Position numbers and translations under genes: made by a program
Notes under the pieces: generated by a model
What the model was told of the DNA's origin: nothing
What the model saw: only the letters and a program-made list of their open reading frames with translations
The model's database searches: none
Origin: Diplolepis rosae
Lineage: Eukaryota > Arthropoda > Insecta > Hymenoptera > Diplolepididae
NCBI GenBank assembly: GCA_030998225.1
Contig: JAPYXD010000746.1
Coordinates: 3,038,001 to 3,102,000, forward strand
Length of the DNA: 64,000 bases
Direction of reading: 5' to 3'
Shown: piece by piece, positions 11,141-22,203 of the stretch
Position numbering within the stretch: the stretch's first letter is position 1
Layout: the number at the start of each line of letters is the position of its first letter

Positions 11141-11387
11141 TATTTCAAAAGTTAAAAACGTTTCTACTATATGGTAGTGTTGTCAAGCTTAAGCTACAAT
11201 CAGTTGCATTCACGGTGAAATTCTAATATTCACATGGAATTTTGAAAGAGACGAGCAAGGAAAATGGCAATAAAAGAGACTTGGGAACGAAATGCAGAGA
11301 AGATGCAGAAAAGAGCGAAACAACTGGATAGAATGAAAATTAATAGAAGTAGAAGATAGGGCGGAGCGAAAGTGCTTAAATATAACC

Positions 11388-11872
11388 AAATAATTTCAGC
11401 GAAAGAATTTTTAAAATATTTTTTAACATAAAAAAGTAAAGAAATAAATGCAAAATCGTTTTTTTCGTGGATTTAGATTCTTTGAAGTCTGTTATAAAAT
11501 ATGACGATTGAATCAAAATGGCTGGATCATTGATTCGGAAGTTATGGAATTTTGAAGAGCCTCGGGCAACCCGGGCGCTTGCACACGCGGCAAGCGTTTT
11601 ATCCGGCGTAAGTTATTAGCGCTAAAAGTAAAGGTAAACGCTCGCCGCGTGTGGAAGCGCCCGGGTTGCGCGAGGCTCTTCAAAATTCCATAACTTCCGA
11701 ATCAATGATCCAGCCATTTTGATTCAATCGTCATATTTTATAAAAGACTTCAAAGAATCTAAATCCAGGAAAAAAAAAATTTCGAAATGGGCCAAATTTG
11801 AAAAAAAAAACGATTTTGCATTTATTTCATTACTTTTGTATGTTAAAAAATATTGAAACAATTCTTTCGCAA
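11388..11872. repeat. 485-bp fold-back inverted repeat
   Basis: Two arms of roughly 220 bases pair across a short centre near 11600-11630. The outer parts pair TTTCAGCGAAAGAATT with its complement at the right end. The inner parts include GGAATTTTGAAGAGCCTCG and a CCCGGGCGCTTGCACACGCGG block. The arms match well, with a few indels in A tracts. No coding capacity. It is probably a fold-back or MITE-type element; a target duplication was not resolved. Confidence 0.85.
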
Positions 11873-12799
11873 CAATCTCTGTAAAGAAGAGTCAAAACCC
11901 TAATTTTCGTAGTTTGGAAAAATTTTCGTGCGAACAATTGTTTTCAAGATAAACAGGCTTGAAAGTGCGCTTGCAATGTCGAAAATATCATTTCTTAGAA
12001 AAATCGAAAAATTGTATACTTGTAAAAAAATTTTTTTTGGCTAAACAAAAAAATAAGTGTCTATTTATTGTTGATAAAGAACCGAAACAAAATTATCTCG
12101 TTTAAATCTGCGACATCGACTGTCAATCTAATATGGAATGACCCATATATATTTTGGCTAAAGATTATTATTGGTCTAATGAAATATTTATCAACATTTT
12201 TTAATTAGTTTTTAATCATTTGAACAAATACCATTTGTTTACACCTGTTTGAATCTAAACTCCCAAGTAAAGATTCTGTGTTAAAGTTCAATTATTGTTT
12301 ATTAAGAATTTAAAATAACGGTAAATTGTACATATTATGAAGATAGTTAACAATGATGTTCTTCATATCAGGATAATGAGTGACGATTCGCGGTATTAAA
12401 GCAATTAATTTCCAACATACAAAATTAAGTTCCGAGATCTAATACAGAGTTCGTACTTATACCGCGTTAACTGTCGACCACCGTGCCAAAAGTCTCAGTT
12501 GTATCTGCTGATCCTCTGATCTGAGGCTGACCTAGGATTCAAAACTTTATGCTGAGTGTTGGTCACTCTCAGCACGTGTTGGACACTTGGTCCACGTATA
12601 CCCTTCCGCTGGTCATTCAACATGTGTTGTACACTCGGACCATGCCTATCCTTTCCTATGGTGGTTTCTCAGTAGGTAGAAGACAACCATTCATCCGCTT
12701 TAGTTCACAGACGAGATTTATAGATAAATAAATCATAAATTTCTCTAAAATTTATGATGTTTTCAAAGATGCTCTCGATAGAATCCTTTATTATTTACT
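11873..12799. other. AT-rich spacer, no gene seen
   Basis: No conserved coding motif. At 12549-12660 a loose repeat of TGTTG(G/T)ACACT(T/C)GG phrases occurs twice, not enough to define a tandem array. Confidence 0.5.
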
Positions 12800-12869
12800 T
12801 TCTCACGCGTCTATCCATACAAAGTCAAACAATACCAGCATGAAGCTGTAAATAATACTGGCAAGGTAC

Positions 12870-13140
12870 TGATTTGACCCTCAATGATATTCGACTGGGA
12901 GTAGACAGCCAGTACTGGAATTGTACATAATAAACGATAATCATAATTCAACTGAAAGCTCGCAGTCGACACTTGGCATAAGTTCTTCATAAGTAGATTG
13001 CCAACACTAATCGGTGTTACTATGTCATTACCATACCAGTATCACACCGACACGCGGCTGAACTCCTGCATCGGTAGATTGCCGATGATGATGGCCGGTA
13101 CTGCACCAGTACTAATTTTTTATGTACTAGGTTCATACTT
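12870..13140. repeat. Dispersed repeat, inverted relative of 50225-50900
   Basis: The reverse complement aligns with 50285-50890, including CAGTACTGC/CAGTACCGG, CCATCATC, a CAGGAGTT block and AACTTATGCC(A/T)AGTGTCGAC. This copy lacks the 399-bp mariner derivative found in the other copy, so it shows the uninterrupted sequence. The family is unnamed to me. Confidence 0.7.
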
Positions 13141-14066
13141 AAATTTGATATTGGCAGTGTGGAGAGAAGTTAAGTAATCTTTAAGTGTTTAAAATACAGT
13201 TTTGGGATTTAATTAAAAGTTCTAAACGATTTCAAATAGAAATTTATGGCCAATTAATATAATTATTCCATATAATAATATTACATTTGATTGATGTTTA
13301 TGAACAGACGATTGTTCATAATTATTTACATATTTAATTGCACTCCTTAACGCTATTAAAAATTTTCAAACGCAGCAGGGTTCAAACTCTCTACTCATGT
13401 TAACTTATTTTCACACATATTACATTCATAACTACCCAAGCCCAAACCTGACATTGTTTGGAGGCCCACATAGATACCCACTCATTTTTAATAGTGCATT
13501 GCATTTTTTTAGTACATTTTTTACAAGGGTGCGTGCATTTACTTGCTTGTTTGTGGCGTACGAGCTACGAGTAAAGCAAACAAGTAGAAAAAAAATTCTG
13601 TGTGGAAATTTGAAATTTTGTATAATGGGTTTATGAAGTACATTTTTTCCTACATAAGGTTTTTGCTCCTCACACCACCCCCAATCATCAATGTAGGGCC
13701 TGCCTACCTATTATTTTACAATCTCAGACGCTCAGACCTGCCTAAGCCTCGCGGATATCGCACGCTTAGAAATTGTATACATAACCTTAGCTAAGCTCTA
13801 TTTCCAATACAGAGTTGACTCAAAATATCTAAGTATACGTATCTATGTATCAGCCATATGCAGGGTTGTGCAGCGACGCGTCACTCGAGGTTTTTTACGT
13901 AAATTACCTAAGTGAGGTATTTTACGTAGAATACGGATAAAATACCTAATAAATTACGTGCCAAGATGTCGGCCTTATAGAACTATATATAACGTCACTT
14001 TTCCAAAGTTCCGTTCCCGAAAAGTTTGTTTTAAACGTGAACATTGTTAATTAAACAATATCATCA

Positions 14067-14205
14067 ATGTCGACTAAAAATAAACGGGGCGAAATAAAAT
14101 CCCACTTTGAGCTTCCATATATTCCATGGAATAAATTGAACTTTCTGCGCCTGCAAGAGAAAAATAAAAATGTTGCAAAATGTTTATTTTTCACGATCAT
14201 ACTTT
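14067..14205 (+). pseudogene. hAT transposase first-exon remnant, BED-finger-like
   Basis: The ATG opens MSTKNKRGEIKSHFELPY and continues to VAKC before degenerating. The order S-x-I-x-x-H-F followed by A-K-C resembles the first half of a BED zinc finger, the usual DNA-binding module at hAT N-termini, but the second Cys and the His pair cannot be seen. It lies ~200 bases inside the left terminus, as expected for a hAT start. Domain identity is inference from position and a few residues. Confidence 0.4.
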
Positions 14206-14307
14206 ACTATTATTATTATAAAATGTTGTTTAATATATGAAACTGAAAGCTGTTCATATGTTTTTTTTATTCATATTTTGGAGAAGTTTTGTGCTTAATG
14301 ATATATA

Positions 14308-14515
14308 CCCGATTGAAAAAATCCTCGTGTTATTTTCAGACGAGGAAAACATGGGGAAATCCGTGAGGATTTTCGAATTCCTCGAGGAATTCCGCGAGGA
14401 TTAATTCTCTGACTCACGGATTTCCTCGAGGAATTTGGAAATCTTCGCGGATTTCTTCATGTTTTCCTCGTCCGAAAATAACACGAGGATTTCCTCGAGG
14501 TTTTTTTCAATAGGG
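14308..14515. mobile_element. 208-bp hairpin MITE nested in the hAT
   Basis: The arms start CCC(G/T)ATTGAAAAAA and carry repeated TCCTCG/CGAGGA phrases. CAGACGAGGAAAACATG on the left pairs with CATGTTTTCCTCGTCCG on the right. ATA flanks both ends and may be a 3-bp duplication. There is no coding capacity. Confidence 0.8.
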
Positions 14516-14640
14516 ATATTGATAAATAAAATTTATTTTTTTATTTTTTATTTTCACATAAATAAACATAAATTCCACATAAAAAACATTTATTTCACAT
14601 GAATAAATTTATGTGAATTATTTTAAACATTTTATTTAAG

Positions 14641-14764
14641 GAATGTTTGCAGTCGACTAAGCGGCATTGATGCTAGTGAAGAAAATAATACACCAATTAG
14701 TGAGGACATCATAATTGCGGACAATGATGTTTCTACATCTGAACTAAAAAATGGAAATTCTCAA
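14641..14764 (+). pseudogene. hAT internal exon remnant with intact donor
   Basis: The open phase reads ...SGIDASEENNTPISEDIII... and ends NGNSQ at CAA|GTAAGT. An acceptor-like TTTATTTAAG lies directly upstream. The acidic, Ser/Asn-rich composition fits a linker between a BED finger and a catalytic core. It joins in phase 0 with the acceptor at 15608-15609. Confidence 0.45.
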
Positions 14765-14964
14765 GTAAGTCCTTCAAATTATTTAAGAATATTTGGTATC
14801 AATTTGTGGTTTCTTATTCTTTTCTTTTTTTTAAAATATTCTTTATTGATATAAGTTTAAACCTATTTTTAAAAAACTGAACCAAAACAATGATTTTATT
14901 ATTTTTGTTTTAAATTCTATATTTCTTAAGTTTGATCATATTTATTGAAATAGTAGATTGTGTA

Positions 14965-15350
14965 TCAAGGGCGGCATGGTGGCGATTGTGACGAGTGGGA
15001 AGTGTACCCGCCCGAGCGTAGCGAGAGCGGTATTCACACGAGTCACATCGCTACCATGTCGCTCGACGTATACACGACGTTTTGTGTACAAATTGGTGGA
15101 AAATGTCGCGTTGCGTGCGAGTGCGTAGTTAGCCGCGGGCAGTCAAGTTTCGTGCGGTATGAACATTTTGCCCGTTGAAGCGGGCGGTATGAGCATTATC
15201 GCCATTTGAAGCGGGCGGTATGAACATTATCGCCCTTTGAAGCGGGCGGTATGAACATTTCGCCCGATTTTGATGCCGAGGCACAATTGACTGCATGCCG
15301 CTCTACGCACAAGCATGCAATGCGACTTTTTCCGCCCGTTTGGACACAAA
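14965..15350. repeat. GC-rich insert with 31-bp tandem repeats inside the hAT intron
   Basis: An abrupt GC-rich block within AT-rich DNA. It carries CGCCCGAGCGTAGCGAG-type palindromic phrases, then about four 31-bp units at 15150-15271, each reading GCGGGCGGTATGAACATT then TCGCCC. A 72-residue frame across it is a composition effect, not a gene. A related CCCGAGCAAAGCGAGGG phrase occurs near 16080. Confidence 0.8.
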
Positions 15351-15609
15351 TATAGATTATTTAAAGAGGAAATACTATTCGCAGGTAAAATTTGATTAGT
15401 AGGTATAATTTATCGAAACTTTTTGAATAAATGTTTTTAAAATTCCTTATTGTATTATTTTGTGCTAAAAAATGTTTCTGCATTATATTTTTTTTAAATT
15501 ATCTATTTGTGGTCTTGTAAATATGCTGAGAATTTCAAGAAAGTAAACCATACTTGCTGTATTCGCATCTTACACTGTTCATAACATCGAAAATTATCTA
15601 ATTTTTTAG

Positions 15610-15660
15610 GAAAATGCAGGATCATCCACCATTTTAGAACCACGTAATTTACATCATGTA
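15610..15660 (+). pseudogene. hAT exon remnant after an intact acceptor
   Basis: ATTTTTTAG at 15601-15609 is a good acceptor. The phase-0 continuation reads ENAGSSTILEPRNLHH, which would follow NGNSQ of the previous remnant. The right terminus begins soon after, so the catalytic part has been deleted. Confidence 0.35.
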
Positions 15661-16029
15661 GAGATCTTGTGGGGTAAAATACTTAGTAATTTACGGTAAA
15701 AAACTACGTAAATTACCTAGAGTATTTTACTTACCCAACTCTGGCCATATGGTTCAATATCTGCCTGTACGGTCAAATTCGGTGCTGTAACGCTAACGTA
15801 GTTAAAAAACTCTCCAATGAAGGCGCGGGTTTTTAATGCGTCGGAAATTGCGAAGACCAATGTATAATATTAAAATATTATGAAACTGACATAAATAAAA
15901 TCAGTTTGTAGATATGTTGTTACCGGTATTATAATTAAACCGGAAAGGCCATTCACTTTAATGTTCAAAAAATAAATAAAATCAGCCTGTTATATACTTT
16001 TATATACATGCACCAAAATAGTACATTGT

Positions 16030-16245
16030 TCAACTAGGGAAAAAAAAATTTATTTTGCGAGTGTGAACTTTGTTGCCCGAGCAAAGCGAGGGTAACAACC
16101 ACACGAGTAAAATAAATGTTTTTCCCGTGTTGCACTCGATTTTATTTCTATTATAGGGTCAGAAAGTGGATTTGTTTGCCCCGCACGGGGCAATAAAGTC
16201 CACTTTATGGCCCGCTAGTAGAATAAAGTACTTTGAGTCCCTATA
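16030..16245. repeat. GC-palindrome-rich dispersed repeat
   Basis: Phrases such as GCCCGAGCAAAGCGAGGG and a GCCCCGCACGGGGC palindrome sit between AAAGTGGA and TCCACTTT. It resembles the GC-rich insert at 14965-15350 in style. No boundaries or coding are defined. Confidence 0.45.
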
Positions 16246-16502
16246 GAGCGGTAGTAAGGACGTCCATTTACGACCGGCGTTTTCATGTTGTATCTGTTTT
16301 CGTTCTTAGGTCCTACTATTGTTCCTTACGTCCGATGAGCAGCTGTGACAACATGGGTTAGATTTTTCCAATTTGCGTCGTTGACACACAGCCTACGTTT
16401 TTGACATGGCTAGTTTCATGTACGCATACAGTCAGTTTCGAATGAATAAAAGCTGCGAGAAAAGAAATAAAATAATAAAACATAATTCATTACTGCATTC
16501 TT

Positions 16503-16740
16503 TTGTACCGTTTGCATGAAGAAATGAAGGAGAAACGTCTAGGCATGCTGAGAAAAAAAATTTTGTTACACCAAGACAAAGCACGTATTCATACATCCTT
16601 GCAATCAATGGCTAGAATCCATAATTGTGGCTTTGAACTACTGCCTCATCCTGCTTGTTCTCCTAATTTGGGCCATCTGACTTTCATCTATTCCCTAATC
16701 TGAAGAAATACTCAGGAAAAATGAAATTTTTATCAAATGA
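16503..16740 (+). pseudogene. mariner transposase fragment, 5' side of an insertion
   Basis: Reads LLHQDKARIHTSLQSMARIH with the second catalytic Asp, then CGFELLPHPACSPNLG. A 1-base deletion follows, after which PSDFHLFPNLKKY continues in the next frame with the third Asp. It is cut after SNE by the element at 16741 and resumes at 17637. The N-terminal half is missing. Family assignment is firm; activity is impossible. Confidence 0.85.
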
Positions 16741-17628
16741 AGAGTGGACATTCAAAAGGGCGTAACCCACATTTCGGAAATTTTACACGGCGGCACAAAA
16801 ACGTTCCCGTTTCGACAATTTTTAAGCTAAAAATCTGCTACTCGGATATGTTGCTAATTACATAGGGAAATGTCGAAACCCGTGAGGCAGTTGATTTAAA
16901 ATTGATACTTCGGTAGATATTCGCCCGTAAAGTTATGCCAGGGCGTAACTCGATGTGTATCGGCAATCAAAAGGACGTATCTCGTCTCGGCCCTCTCGTT
17001 GCTTCTTTTCCGTCGCAGGTAATTAATGAGAAAATTCATATAAATTTTCGGTTTTTTCTTTATTCTTCACACGTATTGTCAAAATGTTTTTCAATTTTTG
17101 AAAATTCAAGTGAAAAAACTTCTAGAAGGAATAATGATAATTATAATACATCAAAATGTGCACGAGGATATGAGCAACAATACCTTTTTGTGCAAAAACT
17201 GGTTTTTTCAAAAACACAACACTTTATTGCAAAATTCGACGAGCGTCTATGTCACACACGCACGAAATCGGTTGTAGGACACAGATAGACACAAATAAAC
17301 CGGAATTTCTCAGGAAGCTGATGTCGTACAAGGTCCACACTACTCGGTGACGACGCTAGATACCACAATCTGTACGAAAATAACGAAACAACCTGACGCT
17401 CAAAAAAAAAACCCGGATTTCCCATAAGAGCTAATGTTGGGATACGCCCTTTTGATCGCCAGTACACCTCGAGATACAGATTTTTGATTTCCAAGTCGAA
17501 AATAAAAATATTTCCGATTGGAAAAAAAATCGTTTGCGCTATTGTATTGGCATTAACCTCAAGAATTCTTTCGCCTAAAAAACGATTTTTGAAAAATTGT
17601 GGGTTACACCCTTTGGAATGTCCACTCT
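16741..17628. mobile_element. 888-bp DNA element with 8-bp target duplication, inside a mariner
   Basis: TCAAATGA at 16733-16740 is repeated at 17629-17636. The termini are inverted: AGAGTGGACATTC, then AAAGGG(C/T)GTAACCCACA. Further in, a second inverted pair around GGCGTAACTCGATGTGTATC and GATCAAAAGGGCGTATCCC repeats a GGCGTA phrase. A 126-residue minus-strand frame overlaps the right terminus and I regard it as chance. A GCAG|GTAATT donor-like site lies at ~17018. An 8-bp duplication suits hAT or P superfamilies, but the terminus is not hAT-like. Confidence 0.88.
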
Positions 17629-17636
17629 TCAAATGA

Positions 17637-17725
17637 GGAGTTCCAAATTGCAGTCATCTAGTATTTTGAGAGCCTAGAAAAATCATTTTTTTATAGTTGG
17701 AAAAGAGAAGTTCTTCATTTGTTTA
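17637..17725 (+). pseudogene. mariner transposase fragment, 3' side of the insertion
   Basis: Continues the reading broken at 16740: EEFQIAVI, a stop, then YFESLEKSFF, which corresponds to the C-terminal tyrosine-phenylalanine block of mariner transposases. The continuity across the insertion confirms the target duplication. Confidence 0.75.
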
Positions 17726-19271
17726 ATCCCACATATTTAATTAGAATATTATTAGTATTTACTGGAAGTAGCAACGCTTTTTACTCATCATTTGATGTTT
17801 TAATCTTAGGAATTATTGTTTTAGTGTGTGATCTTTTGTTTCCTTCTAGACGGCTAAAAATAAATGATGAAAAGTAGATACTCAAATATAAGATATTCAT
17901 CCATAATGTCTAGATATTGACAGGCATTATTTAAAAATTGTTTTTTAATATATAAGATTTTACCGAGAAGTAACATTTGATATTCAAGTTCAATATTTTA
18001 GATATTGAAGCATAAAGTGCGCGAGCATGTATGTATATAAAGGTCATGTGATCACTTCTTTGGCCCATCGAAATCTAAGTGAGTTTAAGATTGACATATT
18101 TGCATCACGTTGAAAAGATTTATTTGCAAACTTTATTTAAAGTCTCCCTAAATTCTAATGAGATCATTTTATATATGGGTCATAATTTCTCAAGTGATAC
18201 CACCCGAAAAAACGAAGTCGTCCGATCGGGCTTAAAGTTTGGCTGATTGGAGTCCTATTTGATGGTACTTCCCACAAAAAAAATTTTTTCGTTTTGATAA
18301 ATATTTCCTCAAATGGGAGGGGGGGGGGGGGGTGTCCAATTTTCAAGCTTTTGATGGGAAGTCCCTTCTTCAGACGAATATAACTTATTTCTTTTTGCAT
18401 AAAGCAAAATTTTACTTCATATTTTTTCTTCAGTCTTTTTCGTGATCTTTAAACTGGTTGTAACCGTTTTTGAAAAAACTCAAATTTTGACCTCCATTTT
18501 CGAAAATCAAAAATAAATTTGACTTTTTCTCAAATTTGGACCCATGTTTGTTTTTTTTTAAATCATCTAGTTAAAAAGCTGAGATTTTTTCTATAAAATA
18601 GCAAAACTTCAGGATGAATATCATACGCGGTTAGTGTAACTGCTCTTTGTGAAATACATGTGGGATGTTTAGAAATCTAACCTCAAAATTTAAATATATG
18701 ATATTTCATCACGTGACATCAAAATCACGCGACAGGGTTTGTTTTTTTCATTTGTCTTCATTTGTTTCGTTGCTTCGTCACTTCCACCACTAGAGTTCCA
18801 CTATTTTCGTTTCCCATAAGAGAAAATACTTTGACTCAGCATAATATGCCAGCATACAATTTGGGTTCATTATTTCCAGATTCTATCTGAAAAGAGTTTC
18901 TTGAAGCAGGTTTATCTTTAGACATAATTTAATTTCATAATATAATTTTGTTGATTCTGTTGAATTATTCTAATTTCAAAAATAAGTTATACTTGCAGTC
19001 GTGATATTCCATTTTTCCTCCTTCTGTTTCCTCTTCTGTTTTTCTTTTCCTTTCACTTCTTATATTACTTTCTAGGTAAGCTTCCTTCTTAAATTGCGAA
19101 GAAGTACTTTTCTAATGATGTCTTCCAAAAAAGATCGAGAAGTTTTGGAAAGATAATTACATTAATCCGTTCCAAAAGAAGAAACATGAGGGAACAACCC
19201 TTCGCCGTGTTTCTGACAATTCACGCGTAAAATTCCCAAATTTACGAGAAGATCCACAAATTTGCAGCACA
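17726..19271. other. No gene seen; low-complexity tracts
   Basis: AT-rich, with a G tract near 18311-18322 and T-rich stretches. A 78-residue minus-strand frame over the G tract is compositional. No TIR pairs or family motifs were recognised. Confidence 0.5.
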
Positions 19272-19336
19272 TGAAAAAAGGAACGCTTCCACTCCACCGC
19301 TCGTTACCCAGCGGAGTGGAAGCGTTCCTTTTTTCA
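19272..19336. other. Perfect 24-bp-stem hairpin
   Basis: TGAAAAAAGGAACGCTTCC and the next five bases pair exactly with the complementary 24 bases ending at 19336, across a ~17-base loop (ACCGCTCGTTACCCAGC). The stem has no mismatch, while the surroundings look neutral. It could be a microRNA-like or shRNA-like fold, the core of a tiny MITE, or a recent inverted duplication. A perfect stem is less typical of animal pre-miRNAs, which usually carry bulges. Confidence 0.6.
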
Positions 19337-19961
19337 CAGACAATTTCTACAAGAATTTATTTGCATTATTGCATATAAATTCTACACAAGAGGTTTTATC
19401 ACAATACATTTCTAAAAGCATGCCTTTCCATATTTGCCGCTCGAAAATATTTTCGGAATGCCTATAACATGAAAATTTTAATCAACTTTGTGCATCACAA
19501 TGTGGACTCTCTAATATGCTTGTTGATATAGACGGTCGGAAAACATGCAGCCGTGAAATAAGCAAACATCTCGAACTACCTTTACAATCCATACTAATTA
19601 ATCAATAATTTATGTTCGCTAAATGGGCTGTATATCAGGTAATTAGAAATATACAACCACTATGAAAATAATATGAAATTATGGCAGTTTATCGAATGTC
19701 AATACAATTCAATGCTAAACTATATATACAAATATCAATGCACATAAATGTATGCAATTAGTTGATAATATTTGCACTGTAAGCTTAAGCTACGATATTG
19801 TCAGGGCTTATAAATCAAACTGATACAATATTTCGTTATAAAATTACTTCTTTTTAGAGAATAACAATTTTTAATGTAAAATAACTTGATTTCTTTATTA
19901 ATGAAAAGTTGTCTGTGTATTTTACATTTGATCTTATTTGAAAAGAAGAAATAAATAAAAA

Positions 19962-20011
19962 TTAATAAAACTGTACAACCGAAAGGTTTGGCTCACTCCA
20001 GCAAACGAGTA
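19962..20011 (+). repeat. ~50-bp direct repeat, left copy (partner 25449-25498)
   Basis: The phrase from TTAATAAAACTGTACAACCG through GGCTCACTCCAG(C/G)AAACGAG occurs in the same orientation at 25449-25498, with one main difference. The pair brackets the SINE/tRNA-like and LINE block. It may be flanking repeats or a segmental duplication scar. Confidence 0.7.
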
Positions 20012-20094
20012 TTACAATTAGAGAATATAAAATATCCTCGAAAATAAAATGCTGTCAAAATTGATAAGTTTAGAAAATTTATTTATTTATTTGC

Positions 20095-20330
20095 ATTATT
20101 GCGATATAAGAGTTTGAAATTTTTTATGAGGAAACCTGTCGGTAACGTATCTTATCTGGTACAAGACAAATGATCCTCCGATAATGTAGCCAGTAGCAAA
20201 AATCTTGAATTCAACGACCTAATTTGAAATCATTTACAGCCGTAAGGCAGTGCCGCTAGGCGATATAAATAGGTCTTTCTGTGGAGAAGGAGATGTCGGA
20301 TCCATGTGTAGCCCAGTTGGTTAGAGCAGT
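20095..20330 (+). repeat. SINE-like body joined to a tRNA A-box
   Basis: The body (GCGATATAAGAGTTTGAAA ... TCCTCCGATAATGTAGCCAG) matches those at 24890-25020, 25195-25325, 32943-33110 and 49560-49712. It is followed by TAGCCCAGTTGGTTAGAGCA, which reads as a pol III A-box. The matching B-box is missing because the sequence diverges at AGCAGTCGAAAAAG. The inverted counterpart at 24745-25020 keeps both boxes. Confidence 0.7.
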
Positions 20331-21188
20331 CGAAAAAGATTTATTCAATTTTAATATCAATTTTATACATTTTTTATTCGGCGTGGAATTCAAATTTGTC
20401 TTTATAATTAAGTTAATTGTTTAATTTTAACAAGAAAATTCAAAATAAATTAAAGCCTAGTCAAATGATACAACAAATAATCAAATAATTAAGTATCCTC
20501 CCCTCGGACTGGTACCTTGACGAAGTCCTTCTCTTGGCTATGCCAAAAAAGGACGGGTGGGCAGGCTTAGCAGACGGCCCTCGGGTCATGGAGGTTGTAG
20601 TGTCCCGATGAATCGGTGAACAAATGCAGGGGGCTCTATAGACGGGCATCTTTCCATTGCGTGAAGGGTGCCCTATAAACGGGTCTATCCCAGGTTGATA
20701 GTGGGAGACGCTATAAACGCGTCCATACCCATGCATGGAGAAGGATGTATGCCCCAGGTAGCGGCGCTGAGAGAGAGTCTCAGAGTGCTTGTCAGGAATG
20801 AGTGAACTGAACGAATGTCAGCGCCGCATGACTGTGATATGTGTCCTTCGAATGTGAGAGGAGAACCTATAGACGGTCTCCCTCTTGAAAGAGGATAAGA
20901 GCGAATTGGTGTATGGAATCTCCTGGGAGACACTGCAAGGCCTCCGCAGTCTGTGACCAAGAACAGTCCAAACGATCGTTTCCGTATGGCACCCCACTGG
21001 GAGTGCTTCGTCACCGAGTGGTGATCAGGTAGTGCGTATTGAACACAGGTGTCGGAGCCTGTGTTGCCTCGAGCGAGTCCGGTCTGTCCGTGTATTCCGG
21101 GACCGGCTAAGCGGAGGTTGGGCCTCAGTGAACTGGGGTAGGACTTCGGTCCGAGGGTACACCCGTTCCCATCTGGTAAAAATGATTT

Positions 21189-22203
21189 ATGGATTCAAAA
21201 CAGAAAACGATGGGGAAAGAGGACTTGGGTGCTTCTTCTGGAGCTGAAGGATGGAAGGACGTCCTTCAGCTCCTGAAGGAGCAGAATGAGAAAATAGAGA
21301 AGCTAGCCAGGGCCCTGAGCGTAATACAAAAGGGTATGCTCAGGAACAACCCTGGCTTTGTAAAAGACTCAGTAAACGAGGCAGCTGAGGTGTTGGGCGG
21401 TATGCTCAACACCCACAGGTGCCTACTTGAAAGCAAGAAGCACAGGGTTCAAACAGCGAGAGGACTTCGAAGCGCTTCTGGCCCGCCAGGTCGGGCGACG
21501 CCATCAAGGTTTCGGCGAAGGACGGCCAGTCCTACGCCGACATCTTGAAGGAGATGAAGGCGAAAGTCGACCCCCGGAAGGCAGGACTTGAGGTCCTGTC
21601 TATCCGGAGGACCAGGAAGGAAGAAGTCCTTCTGGTCCTCAAAAAGGGGGGAGATGTTTCGGCCTTCCGAAAGGAGCTCGACCTGGCGGTCAGGGAGAGG
21701 GCAGAGATTTCGGCCCTGGTCTCGACGAGGTCCCTCGAAATTAGAGACCTCGACGAGACCGTTGAAAAAGAGGAGGTTGTGTCTTCCCTGTGCTTGGCAT
21801 TGGGCAGACCAGCTTTTGAGGGGTCCTGCAGGCTCTTCACCCGCTTTGGTGGGGTGAAGACTGCATTGATCCGACTAGCTGAGGCAGACGCCGCGCGTCT
21901 GCTTCAGCTAGGTAAATTGAGGATCGGGTGAGTAGCGTGCCGCATTCGCGAGCACGTGGAAGTCGCCCGCTGCTTCAGGTGCCTTGGGTACGACCACGGG
22001 TCCCGGGGCTGCAGCAGACCCGACAGGAAAAACGCCTGTTGGAGATGCGGCGCCACGGGACACTTGGCCAGGAGTTGTAAGACGCCACCAAGGTGCCTGA
22101 CATGCGCAGGCAGGGGCGACAAAGATGTCGCCAATGGGTCAGGAAGCGGCTCCTGTCCGGTCTTCCGGGAAGAGCTTCGGAGGTTGAGAGGCAGGAATTG
22201 AAG
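21189..22203 (+). pseudogene. LINE copy 2 ORF1 (zinc-knuckle nucleocapsid-like)
   Basis: The start Met at 21189 opens MDSKQKTMGKEDLGAS. A predicted coiled-coil stretch follows (LKEQNEKIEKLARALSVIQK, residues ~28-47), as is usual for LINE ORF1 oligomerisation. A frameshift between ~21430 and 21490 moves into SYADILKEMKAKVDPRKAG and SIRRTRKEEVLLVLKKGGDV. TGA at 21929 replaces a Trp codon. Then come CFRCLGYDHGSRGC and CWRCGATGHLARSC, both perfect C-x2-C-x4-H-x4-C knuckles, and a third CLTC cluster whose His has become Asn. ORF2 overlaps the end of this frame. The protein would coat element RNA; this copy is not translatable in full. Confidence 0.87.

Larger units (their letters stand above)
13861..15743 (+). 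mobile_element. hAT-type transposon with exact 8-bp target duplication
   Basis: GCCATATG occurs immediately outside both ends (13853-13860 and 15744-15751). The termini are CAGGGTTG on the left and the complement of CAGAGTTGGG on the right, both fitting the CA(G/A)(G/A)G hAT consensus. Internal TACGTAAATTACCTA-like phrases recur near both ends. An 8-bp duplication with such termini is diagnostic of hAT. It contains a nested MITE, a GC-rich insert with tandem repeats, and three stretches that look like 5' exons of the transposase. Most of the catalytic domain is absent. Confidence 0.92.

Noticed and set aside
14960..15178. 72-residue plus-strand frame
   Set aside because: It sits in the GC-rich insert and ends in the 31-bp tandem units; no family resemblance.
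17252..17632. 126-residue minus-strand frame
   Set aside because: It runs across the right inverted terminus of the 888-bp element and shows no motif; probably chance in a palindrome-rich stretch.
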